From positions 806,001 through 870,000 of the forward strand of contig NZ_BMZB01000001.1 of NCBI RefSeq assembly GCF_014652575.1: 64,000 bases of DNA, in the 5' to 3' direction. The notes under the pieces were generated by a model that was not told where the DNA came from, searched no databases, and worked only from the letters and a program-made list of their open reading frames with translations. The stretch is from Asticcacaulis endophyticus (lineage in GTDB: Bacteria; Pseudomonadota; Alphaproteobacteria; Caulobacterales; Caulobacteraceae). Below, one piece after another: positions 44,358 through 51,476 of this stretch; the stretch's first letter is position 1, and every line of letters starts with the position of its first letter. The position numbers and the translations under genes are program-made.

Positions 44358-45224
44358 ATGTCCGTTACCAACTCGATCGTTCGCGATACCCGCACTGATA
44401 AGACCCGCTCGGTCGCCCGTCTGGTGCGTGGCATCCCCGCAACTGATGGTGCCGGTGTCAAGCTTAACCGGGTGCTCGGCACGCAGGCCCTGCCCGCCGT
44501 TGATCCATTTCTGATGATGGATGAGTTTCGCTCAGATGATCCGGCGGCCTATATTGCCGGTTTCCCGGATCATCCTCATCGCGGTTTCGAGACCATCACC
44601 TATATGCTGGCCGGCCGGATGCGCCATAAGGACTCAAAAGGCAACGAAGGCCTGCTGGGCCCTGGCGATGTGCAGTGGATGACGACCGCGCGCGGTCTGG
44701 TCCATTCGGAAATGCCAGAGCAGCAAGACGGTCTGATGCAGGGCTTTCAGCTCTGGCTCAACCTGCCTGCCAAGGAAAAGATGCTTGATCCCAAGTATCA
44801 GGATATTCCGGCCGCAACTATTCCGGAAATCACCTACGACGATGCCCACCTCAAGGTCATTGCCGGTGAGTACCGCCATCTGAAAGGCCCGATTGCCTCA
44901 CCGACGACGCAGCCCTTTATCGTCGATGTCACGCTGAAAGCTGATGGGGATATCGGTCTGCCGGTGCCAGTTGATCATGATGGCTTTGTCTATGTGTTCG
45001 ACGGTGCGGTTGAGATCGACCACACGGTCGTGACTAAGGGGCAGGCGGCGGTTTTGACGGCCGGTCAATCTCTGGTGTTGACCGCAGGCTCTGACGGTGC
45101 CCGTGCCTTGGTGGTGACAGGTAAGCCCTTGAAAGAACCTATCGCCCGCCATGGCCCGTTCGTCATGAACACGCCGCAGGAAATCCATCAGGCTTTTGCT
45201 GACTACCAAAGCGGCAAATTCTGA
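44358..45224 (+). CDS. Pirin family protein
   Basis: 288 residues of the bicupin fold. The N-terminal cupin keeps the metal ligands in DHPHRGFETITYMLAGRMRHKDS and the later VHSEMP. Pirins act as quercetin 2,3-dioxygenases or redox-sensing partners; the biological substrate here is unknown. It is divergent from the LysR gene and followed by an azoreductase and a glutathionyl-hydroquinone reductase, a combination suggesting quinone or electrophile detoxification. Confidence 0.92.
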   Translation: MSVTNSIVRDTRTDKTRSVARLVRGIPATDGAGVKLNRVLGTQALPAVDPFLMMDEFRSDDPAAYIAGFPDHPHRGFETITYMLAGRMRHKDSKGNEGLLGPGDVQWMTTARGLVHSEMPEQQDGLMQGFQLWLNLPAKEKMLDPKYQDIPAATIPEITYDDAHLKVIAGEYRHLKGPIASPTTQPFIVDVTLKADGDIGLPVPVDHDGFVYVFDGAVEIDHTVVTKGQAAVLTAGQSLVLTAGSDGARALVVTGKPLKEPIARHGPFVMNTPQEIHQAFADYQSGKF

Positions 45225-45225
45225 A

Positions 45226-45291
45226 GCTACGTGCGAAAAAGTGTTCGCGGTTTTTCGCTATGACTTCGCGGTTTTTCGCTATGACGTAGCG
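45226..45291. repeat. TAGAGC-family palindromic repeat, copy with 21-bp tandem duplication
   Basis: GCTAC and GTAGC outer arms enclose GCGAAAAA/TTTTTCGC. The unit TTCGCGGTTTTTCGCTATGAC occurs twice in tandem (45244-45264 and 45265-45285). Starts two bases after the pirin stop. Confidence 0.7.
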
Positions 45292-45324
45292 ATCAACAAC
45301 AAGTCGTACGCCCTGATGCAAATG

Positions 45325-45359
45325 CCCCTCCCGCACAGCCGCTAACCTTGCGGGAGGGG
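45325..45359 (+). terminator. Terminator-like hairpin after pirin
   Basis: Stem CCCCTCCCGCA (45325-45335) and TGCGGGAGGGG (45349-45359), perfect over 11 bases, but no T run follows. Confidence 0.55.
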
Positions 45360-45467
45360 TATTGAGGCCCTCACAACCTCTCTGATGCGTGCGCATCTAA
45401 CGCCCGCATCAGGCCTAAATAGATAACAGTAACTATTACGGTTTCCAACCGTTTAAGGAGATTTATC

Positions 45468-46076
45468 ATGTCTAAAGTCCTAATCATCAATTCCGCAGCC
45501 ACCGGTGACGGCTCGGTTTCCGCACAATTAACCGACGCGTTTAAGGCTAAATATGCCGCCGCCAATCCGCTGGCTACCTTTACCGAACATGATTTCGGCA
45601 AGGCTCCGCTGGCACCGTTATCCAGCCTGAACATCGCCGGTTTTGCCGGTACCGCCGGTGAAAACCCTGCCGAGATCGCCCTGTCGCAGACATCTGATGC
45701 TCTGATTGCCGAACTCGAAGCCGCTGATCTTCTGGTTATTGGGTCACCGATGTACAATTTCGGTATCTCGGCCTTGCTTAAGACCTGGTTTGACTATGTC
45801 CTTCGCGCCGGTCGCACCTTCCGCTACACCGAGTCCGGCCCTGAAGGCCTCCTGAAAGGCAAGAAGGCGATCATCGTTCTGGCCCGCGGCGGTCTCTATT
45901 CCGAAGGCCCACTGGCGGCGATCGACTTTCAGGAAGGCCACATCAAGACTATGCTCGGCTTTATCGGCATCACGGATGTGACCGTGGTGCGCGCTGAGAA
46001 AATCGCTTTCGGGCCGGAGTTCAAGGCCGAAGCGATTGAAGCGGCCACCGCTGAGTTGCTGAAGCTGGCGGCTTAA
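45468..46076 (+). CDS. azoR: FMN-dependent NADH:quinone/azo reductase
   Basis: 202 residues, flavodoxin-like. FMN-binding SPMYNFGISALLKTWFDYVLRAGRTFRYT is the AzoR/AcpD signature, with the N-terminal VLIINSAATGDGSVS phosphate loop and the VLARGG active-site segment. It reduces quinones and azo compounds by two electrons with NADH. AAGGAG lies before the ATG. It follows pirin after a degenerate repeat and hairpin, and is followed by a hydroquinone reductase. Confidence 0.92.
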   Translation: MSKVLIINSAATGDGSVSAQLTDAFKAKYAAANPLATFTEHDFGKAPLAPLSSLNIAGFAGTAGENPAEIALSQTSDALIAELEAADLLVIGSPMYNFGISALLKTWFDYVLRAGRTFRYTESGPEGLLKGKKAIIVLARGGLYSEGPLAAIDFQEGHIKTMLGFIGITDVTVVRAEKIAFGPEFKAEAIEAATAELLKLAA

Positions 46077-46084
46077 AAACCCAA

Positions 46085-46108
46085 GCCTCCCCTGTCAAAA
46101 GGGGAGGC
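46085..46108 (+). other. Perfect hairpin between azoreductase and hydroquinone reductase genes
   Basis: GCCTCCCCT (46085-46093) pairs with AGGGGAGGC (46100-46108). No T run follows; probably a weak terminator or transcript-stability element in a 57-base gap. Confidence 0.5.
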
Positions 46109-46133
46109 GACCTAACCGTAAGAGGAATTTCCG

Positions 46134-47114
46134 ATGGGCCTGTTGGTTGACGGTAAATGGCATGATCAGTGGTACGACACTAAGGCCTCCGGTGGTCGGT
46201 TTATCCGCTCGGAAGCGCAGTATCGAAACTGGCTGACGGCAGACGGCTCACCTGGGCCGTCGGGTGAGGGCGGGTTTAAGGCCGATGCGGGCCGCTATCA
46301 TCTCTATGTCAGTCTGGCCTGTCCGTGGGCGCATCGCACCCTGATTGTGCGCCACCTGAAAGGGCTGGAGGGCCTGATATCGGTCAGCGTGGTGCATTGG
46401 CTTATGCGCGAAGACGGCTGGACGTTTGCTGACGGCCCCGGCGTTGTGCCCGATCCGCTGTATGCGAAGTTCATGTACGAGATATACACCCGCGATAACC
46501 CGACCTATAGCGGACGCGTAACCGTGCCGGTTCTGTGGGACACACATCAAAACCGCATCGTCAGCAACGAAAGCTCAGAAATCATCCGGATGTTCAATGC
46601 TGCGTTTGACGGACTGGGGGCCAAACCGGGCCACTATTATCCGGAAAATCTGCGAACTGAGATCGATGGGGTCAATGAACGGGTCTACGACACCGTCAAT
46701 AACGGGGTTTATAAGGCCGGGTTTGCGACCACACAAGCTGCCTATGACGATGCGGTATCGCCGCTGTTTGACAGCCTGGACTGGCTGGAAGATCGGTTGT
46801 CGCGCACGCGATATCTGGTCGGTAATGTCCTGACCGAAGCCGATATCCGCCTCTTCACCACCCTGATCCGTTTTGATCCGGTCTATGTTGGGCATTTCAA
46901 GTGCAGTCTGCGGCGGATTGCCGATTACCCTAACCTGTCGGCCTATGTGCGCGATATTTTCCAGACGGCCGATATCGCGTCGACGGTTAATTTTGAGCAC
47001 ATCAAAGGTCACTACTACCAAAGCCATCTGAACATCAATCCGACGGGTATTGTACCAAATGGCCCCATTCTGGACATGTATGCGCCTCACAATCGCTCAA
47101 CTGTCGGTGCATAA
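46134..47114 (+). CDS. yqjG: Glutathionyl-hydroquinone reductase (YqjG/ECM4 family)
   Basis: 326 residues with the diagnostic active site YVSLACPWAHRTLIVR, whose Cys forms the mixed disulfide, then NESSEIIRMFN for glutathione binding and an Xi-class C-terminal domain (TEADIRLFTTLIRFDPVYVGHFKCSL). It reduces glutathionyl-hydroquinones. The pairing with azoreductase and pirin supports a quinone-handling group. AGAGGAA precedes the ATG. A terminator follows. Confidence 0.93.
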   Translation: MGLLVDGKWHDQWYDTKASGGRFIRSEAQYRNWLTADGSPGPSGEGGFKADAGRYHLYVSLACPWAHRTLIVRHLKGLEGLISVSVVHWLMREDGWTFADGPGVVPDPLYAKFMYEIYTRDNPTYSGRVTVPVLWDTHQNRIVSNESSEIIRMFNAAFDGLGAKPGHYYPENLRTEIDGVNERVYDTVNNGVYKAGFATTQAAYDDAVSPLFDSLDWLEDRLSRTRYLVGNVLTEADIRLFTTLIRFDPVYVGHFKCSLRRIADYPNLSAYVRDIFQTADIASTVNFEHIKGHYYQSHLNINPTGIVPNGPILDMYAPHNRSTVGA

Positions 47115-47155
47115 AGGTTATGCCCTTTCATGGGTTTCCTCCCTGCAACTATTAT

Positions 47156-47190
47156 CCGCTTCGGCTGCGCATGGCCGGAGCGGTTTTTTT
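47156..47190 (+). terminator. Intrinsic terminator after the hydroquinone reductase gene
   Basis: Stem CCGCTTCGGC (47156-47165) and GCCGGAGCGG (47174-47183), one wobble, followed by T7. Confidence 0.85.
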
Positions 47191-47226
47191 TAGAGCGGAA
47201 TGACTTTATGGAAACATTCCGCTCAA
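47191..47226. repeat. TAGAGCGGAATG palindromic repeat copy
   Basis: TAGAGCGGAATG...CATTCCGCTC: the arms 47193-47202 and 47215-47224 are perfect over ten bases, loop of 12. It starts with the same TAGAGC as the elements at 56470 and 61541. Confidence 0.6.
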
Positions 47227-47277
47227 GCCTCCGTTGAGGCGGCGGCCAAGGTGGCGTAGCCACCGCCCGGCAAGGGG

Positions 47278-47316
47278 CTAAAAATAAAAAGAAAAGCCCG
47301 CATGTGATGCGGGCTT
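47278..47316 (-). terminator. Intrinsic terminator of the CsbD gene
   Basis: Stem AAGCCCGCAT (47294-47303) and ATGCGGGCTT (47307-47316) with a three-base loop, followed on the minus strand by a T-rich tail. Confidence 0.88.
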
Positions 47317-47356
47317 TGAAGTTTTCTGAGGAAGTCACAAATCTAAAAAAACAGAT

Positions 47357-47524
47357 CTACTTCTCTGAGCCGACCTTGGTCACCTTGGGCAGCTTGCCGT
47401 CTTCGAGGCGGCCTTCGTTACGCAGGCGGCGGCCATCATTGGCCATTTTTTCGTTATCCAGAGCTTCGCCCAGTTCTTCTTCGGCAGCGCCCGCAGTTTC
47501 TTTGATCTTACCTTTGATAGACAT
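47357..47524 (-). CDS. CsbD family small stress protein
   Basis: 55 residues from the ATG at 47524 (AAAGGAGA upstream). KGKIKETAGAAEEELGEAL and RRLRNEGRLEDGK match the CsbD family, short hydrophilic proteins that accumulate under general stress. Function unknown. It ends at a strong terminator and is divergent from the DUF883 gene 400 bases away. Confidence 0.88.
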   Translation of the reverse strand: MSIKGKIKETAGAAEEELGEALDNEKMANDGRRLRNEGRLEDGKLPKVTKVGSEK

Positions 47525-47734
47525 AATGATATCTCCTTTAAGGAATGAAATCGCCGGCCACAGGGATGACCGCGTGACGTTCACTATAAGGAACCGCGTA
47601 TAAATATGACGCACCCGCTATGGGCGGGGTTCGTAAAAATGAGATAACGGTCTTTAAGGTTTACGGCTTTTTTACATGCCGGGCTCTAACGGCACATGGC
47701 ATCCTTAACCGGGGCCGAATAATCTGGGATCATC

Positions 47735-47880
47735 ACGTTCACGGGTTTCAGGAACGGGCGAAAGGCAGACCCTTAAGGGTTCACCCCGACCCCAGCCCCC
47801 CTTGCCCCGAACTCTTAAGCCATAAGGTTTCCCGACCTTACGGTTTGCTGTATAGCCGGTTCTTACGGCCCGTGAACGTG
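47735..47880. repeat. Long-range inverted repeat in the CsbD-DUF883 gap
   Basis: CACGTTCACGGG (47735-47746) is the exact reverse complement of CCCGTGAACGTG (47869-47880). Inside are further short palindromes, such as CCCTTAAGGG and TAAGGT-TTCCCG-ACCTTA. The 399-base gap has no convincing gene; a structured RNA or small mobile-like repeat is possible. Confidence 0.5.
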
Positions 47881-47923
47881 AAACCCTTTCTTTTCCCCTC
47901 AACATCTTCAGGAGGCACAACCC

Positions 47924-48229
47924 ATGTTGTCCGCAGCCACCAAAACCGCCGCCGGTGTGACCAAAGGTCTGGCCGAAAATGATGTAAAGACGTCGGCTCG
48001 TGAAGCCCTTCATAAGGTTGAGCGCGAAGCCAAAAGCGTTATGGACGACGTGTCCCACTATGCTTCGGATGCGGGCCAAAAGGTGCGCCATATCTATGAT
48101 CAGGCGGTCGACGAAGTCAGCCATGTGTCGCACAATGTCGAATCTGAGATTAAGTCCAACCCTGTGCGCTCCAGCATGGTGGCTTTGGGCGTTGGCTTTA
48201 TCCTGGGCGCGCTTCTGACCCGCCGCTAA
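47924..48229 (+). CDS. DUF883 family membrane-anchored protein (YqjD/ElaB-like)
   Basis: 101 residues: an amphipathic helical N-terminal part (VTKGLAENDVKTSAREALHKVEREAKS, SDAGQKVRHIYDQAVDEV) and a single C-terminal membrane helix (SSMVALGVGFILGALLTRR), the DUF883 pattern. YqjD in E. coli links ribosomes to the membrane in stationary phase; whether that applies here is unknown. CAGGAGG precedes the ATG. The next gene is a membrane protein in the YqjE style. Confidence 0.85.
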   Translation: MLSAATKTAAGVTKGLAENDVKTSAREALHKVEREAKSVMDDVSHYASDAGQKVRHIYDQAVDEVSHVSHNVESEIKSNPVRSSMVALGVGFILGALLTRR

Positions 48230-48248
48230 TAGCCGAAACCTTTTTCGT

Positions 48249-48297
48249 AAAACCGGTGATGGCGCTTATGTTTAAGTGACATTGCCGGTTTTTTTAT
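48249..48297 (+). terminator. Terminator after the DUF883 gene
   Basis: AAACCGGTGATG pairs with CATTGCCGGTTT using two G-U pairs, with a long loop and T7 after it. Confidence 0.7.
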
Positions 48298-48322
48298 TTT
48301 CGGTTCTTTGGGGGACTAAAAC

Positions 48323-48787
48323 ATGGCCTGGAATCTGGCTGGACTATCGTTACTGGCACCGGTGGTAGCACCTCTGGCGGGGAAGCTGATTGATGTGTTC
48401 GGTGTCAGCCGCCGCCTGAAAACCGCCTCTCCGTTTGTCGAAAAACTGCTGGCGTCGCTGACCGGCTTGATCATGATCGGCATATTTCTGATGCTGATTG
48501 CGGGGGTTGCTTTTTGCGGCCTGATTGCGGGGCTTTATATCTGGATTGCCCCTAATAGCGGGCCGTTAGCGGCGACGCTTGTGGCTGTGATCGTAGTCGT
48601 TGCGGTGGTCGGTTTGGGTCTCTATGCCGCCCGCAAGCTGTGGCAAAATGTGCGTCAGAATATTGATCTGATCGCCAATGACGGGCGTGACCGTCACGGT
48701 GAGCGCGACCACAAACCCGATGACCACAAACCCGAAGGCGTCATCCATGCCTTTGCTGAGGGGTTTAAGGCCGGGCGCAAGCTGTAG
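48323..48787 (+). CDS. Membrane protein, YqjE/holin-like
   Basis: 154 residues with two adjacent hydrophobic hairpins (about 43-75 and 80-103, LTGLIMIGIFLMLIAGV and LVAVIVVVAVVGLGLYAARK) and a charged tail containing the small repeat DHKPDDHKPEG. The arrangement after a DUF883 gene is that of YqjD-YqjE. I base the name on this arrangement and topology, not on a motif. Inner membrane; function unknown. Confidence 0.7.
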   Translation: MAWNLAGLSLLAPVVAPLAGKLIDVFGVSRRLKTASPFVEKLLASLTGLIMIGIFLMLIAGVAFCGLIAGLYIWIAPNSGPLAATLVAVIVVVAVVGLGLYAARKLWQNVRQNIDLIANDGRDRHGERDHKPDDHKPEGVIHAFAEGFKAGRKL

Positions 48788-48959
48788 GGCGGACTGTCAC
48801 CGCAGGGGCACAGCTTAAGATAATCTTAACCATATTTATGGGTTCCTTATTTATCTCGTCAGCGCGCCTATTGTTACATTACGTTCCGAGTCTCTACTGT
48901 CTTAAGTTCGGGGTGCGGGTTTGGCAATCAACCCATCGATCATAAGTATCGGAGCTAAT

Positions 48960-49088
48960 ATGAAGCGCTTGGCCATTATGCTATTTGTAGTCTCTCTGCC
49001 CGTTCTGGCAGCTTGCAACACAGTTCAGGGCGTCGGTAAGGACGTCGAATCTACCGGTGAAGTCATTCAGGATGCCGGCAAACAATAA
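48960..49088 (+). CDS. Entericidin-like small lipoprotein
   Basis: 42 residues: signal MKRLAIMLFVVSLPVLAAC with lipobox and lipidated Cys19, then NTVQGVGKDVESTGEVIQDAGKQ, the entericidin A/B pattern. CGGAG precedes the ATG. The mature part is a short amphipathic helix anchored in the membrane. Entericidins are stress- or stationary-phase-linked and may act as envelope toxin/antidote peptides; whether this one does is unknown. Confidence 0.85.
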   Translation: MKRLAIMLFVVSLPVLAACNTVQGVGKDVESTGEVIQDAGKQ

Positions 49089-49145
49089 CTGAGATAATAT
49101 GTGCGGGGGCAGACAACCTGCACCCGCACAGACTGGTTTTACCCT

Positions 49146-51029
49146 ATGAAACTGCCGTGGGCGATCGCGCGAAAACACTACTACATTGCGGTTTTCTGCC
49201 TGATTTCCCTGGCGTTTGTCACGTTCAGCTTTGTGCTCTATAAGCAGTACAACAAGGTTCAGACCCACAACGACTTTTCGCTGTATCAATCTCAGGTCAT
49301 CGATCAGAGCCGTCTTATTGTCATTGATCTGGTCGATATGGAAACCAGTGTGCGCGGTTTTATGGTGACCGGCGATGAGGCCTTTCTTGATCCCTATTTC
49401 ACGGCCTATGCGCGCCTGCAAAGCGGGATCGTCAACCTTCGCAACACCACCTATCCCGAAGTGGCCGCCCGTGAGGAGGTCAATAGCTGGCTTAAGGTCA
49501 TTGATAATTATCAAAAGCTGCTGGCCGATCAGATTACCGACGTGCGCACCCGTGGCGCCGGATCGCCGTCAAGTGCGGCGCTCAACGCCCAAAAAGCGCA
49601 GATGGACGAACTGCGCCAGATGCTGGATCAGAGCATTGCCCGGCGCGGGGTAACCCTGCGGCTGCAATCCAAGGCCGCCCAGTCGCAGAAGAACAATTTC
49701 CTGACCGTGATCGTGCTCGGTAATGTGCTGATGATCGGTATCCTGTTGGTCGGGACCGTGACCATCATCAATCTGGAGGTCGCCAATCAGCGATTTGAAG
49801 ATGCCCATAGGCGGTCAGAAGAGCGTTTCAAGACCGTGCTGAACGGCATCAACGATGGCGTCTTTGAATATAATTTCATCAATGATTCCATGTATATGTC
49901 GCCGGAATATAAGTCGATGCTCGGCTATGATGAGGCGGACATCAAGGACGATTTTAAAGCCACTATCGACCTGATCCACCCTGACGATAAGGACGCGGCT
50001 CTGGCCACGCTTAAGGCGTTCCGCGAAGGGCCGTCGGCGCTCTATACCAATGTTTTTCGTATGCACCATAAGGATGGCACCTGGCGCTGGATCATGTCGC
50101 GCGCGGTCGCTCAGCGCGGAGACGATGGCCGGATGCGGTCGATGGTGGGTGCGCACACCGATATTACCGACCAGAAAAACCGCGAAGAAGAACTGCGTCA
50201 GCTTCACGCCGACATGGAAACTTTCACCTATATCACCTCTCACGATCTGCGCTCGCCGCTGGTCAATCTTAAGGGCTTCTCGCGCGAGCTGGACATGGCG
50301 ATCGCCGAAGTCTCAGACACCCTGACGCCCTATAAGGACAGCATCAAACCCGAAGACTGGTCCAAGATCGATCTCAACCTGCACCGCGACATCCCCGAAG
50401 CCCTGACCTTTATCGGCAAGGGGGTTGAGCGCATGGATACGCTGACGACCGCTATTCTCGACCTGTCGCGCATTGGCCGCTATGTGCATCGCTATGAGAT
50501 GGTCGATTCCCGCGCCATTATCGATAAGTGCATTGGTGCGCAAAGCTTTGAAATCCAGAACAAAGGCGCTGAGGTCATTGTCCATGATTTGCCGGAACTG
50601 GTGACCGATGCTCTGGCTCTGGAGCAGGTGTTTTCTAACCTGCTCGATAATGCCGTCAAATATCTCACGGTTGAGCGCAAGGGCCGTATCGAGATCGGTA
50701 GCCAGCAAACGGCTCGTGATTTTGTCTTTTACATCCGCGATAATGGCCGCGGGATCGATGCGGCGGATTCCGGTAAGATTTTCGAGATATTCCGCCGCGC
50801 CCGCAATACCTCTGATGTGCGGGGCTTAGGGATCGGCATGAGCTTTGTCAAAACCACCCTGCGCAAGATGGATGGCGCCATCTGGTTTGAGTCGGCGGTT
50901 GGCGTCGGCACGACCTTTTTTGTGCGCCTACCCCGCCGCAATGGGGTCAATGATGTGGCTGATGAGCCAAATACCGTTCTGGCCTCTGCCGCTCAGGCCC
51001 TGCCGGTTCGAAAGGCGCAACAGGCATGA
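49146..51029 (+). CDS. Membrane sensor histidine kinase, CHASE3-PAS-HisKA-HATPase
   Basis: 627 residues from ATG 49146 (upstream GTG 49101 possible). TM1 at about 13-33, a periplasmic CHASE3 domain (LVDMETSVRGFMVTGDEAFL), TM2 at about 185-208, a PAS domain (about 225-345, FEYNFINDSMYMSPEYKSMLG, HHKDGTWRWIMSRA), HisKA with His366 in SHDLRSPL, and HATPase_c (QVFSNLLDNAVKYL, DNGRGID, GLGIGMSFVK). Its end overlaps the next gene by four bases (ATGA), and with the receiver and hybrid kinase it forms a phosphorelay operon. Signal unknown. Confidence 0.93.
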   Translation: MKLPWAIARKHYYIAVFCLISLAFVTFSFVLYKQYNKVQTHNDFSLYQSQVIDQSRLIVIDLVDMETSVRGFMVTGDEAFLDPYFTAYARLQSGIVNLRNTTYPEVAAREEVNSWLKVIDNYQKLLADQITDVRTRGAGSPSSAALNAQKAQMDELRQMLDQSIARRGVTLRLQSKAAQSQKNNFLTVIVLGNVLMIGILLVGTVTIINLEVANQRFEDAHRRSEERFKTVLNGINDGVFEYNFINDSMYMSPEYKSMLGYDEADIKDDFKATIDLIHPDDKDAALATLKAFREGPSALYTNVFRMHHKDGTWRWIMSRAVAQRGDDGRMRSMVGAHTDITDQKNREEELRQLHADMETFTYITSHDLRSPLVNLKGFSRELDMAIAEVSDTLTPYKDSIKPEDWSKIDLNLHRDIPEALTFIGKGVERMDTLTTAILDLSRIGRYVHRYEMVDSRAIIDKCIGAQSFEIQNKGAEVIVHDLPELVTDALALEQVFSNLLDNAVKYLTVERKGRIEIGSQQTARDFVFYIRDNGRGIDAADSGKIFEIFRRARNTSDVRGLGIGMSFVKTTLRKMDGAIWFESAVGVGTTFFVRLPRRNGVNDVADEPNTVLASAAQALPVRKAQQA

Positions 51030-51472
51030 TCAAGCTGTTTAACGAACCCTTCAAGCTGGTGATGATCGAAGACGATGAAGGCCATGCGCGCCTGATCATC
51101 AAGAATCTTGAGCGCGCCGGGGTGGCCAATCAGATTGTCCATGTGCCCAACGGGGCAGCGGCGCTCGATTATTTCTTTAACGATAAGCGCCGTCCGGATC
51201 AGCACGATAAGACGGTGATCCTGCTTGATCTCAACTTACCGGAAATCGACGGGTTTGAGATTCTGCGCCGCCTCAAGGCCGATGAGCACACGAAAAATAT
51301 TCCGGTCATCGTCTTAACCACGACTGATAACCCTAAAGACATAGACGAATGTTACGCTCTGGGCTGCAATGTCTATATGACCAAGCCTGTGGGTTATGAA
51401 GCCTTTGCGGATGCCATCCGTAAGCTGGGGCTCATGCTCAATGTCGTTAAGGTTCCCCATAATCAGGGATGA
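51026..51472 (+). CDS. Single-domain response regulator (Rcp1-like receiver)
   Basis: 148 residues, receiver only: acidic pocket EDD15-17, phospho-acceptor Asp68 in VILLDLNLPEIDG, Thr in VLTTTD and Lys in YMTKPVG. It has the insert between helix 1 and the acceptor typical of Rcp1-type partners of bacteriophytochromes and related kinases. With no output domain it probably shuttles phosphate between the two flanking kinases. It overlaps the upstream kinase by four bases and lies four bases before the next gene. Confidence 0.92.
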   Translation: MIKLFNEPFKLVMIEDDEGHARLIIKNLERAGVANQIVHVPNGAAALDYFFNDKRRPDQHDKTVILLDLNLPEIDGFEILRRLKADEHTKNIPVIVLTTTDNPKDIDECYALGCNVYMTKPVGYEAFADAIRKLGLMLNVVKVPHNQG

Positions 51473-51476
51473 AAGA

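Noticed and set aside
47705-48133. 142-residue minus-strand frame across the CsbD-DUF883 gap
   Set aside because: It covers the DUF883 gene and the inverted repeat; low-complexity, no ribosome site.
47524-48960. EcfG-type (GGAAC-N17-CGTT) general-stress promoters before CsbD, DUF883, entericidin and DUF1328 genes
   Set aside because: I looked for the consensus upstream of each gene; only a poor match (CGAAC-N17-CGTC) was found upstream of CsbD, not enough to claim.
48960-49088. Toxin-antitoxin pair at the entericidin-like gene
   Set aside because: Only one small lipoprotein is present; no second entericidin or antitoxin frame is adjacent.
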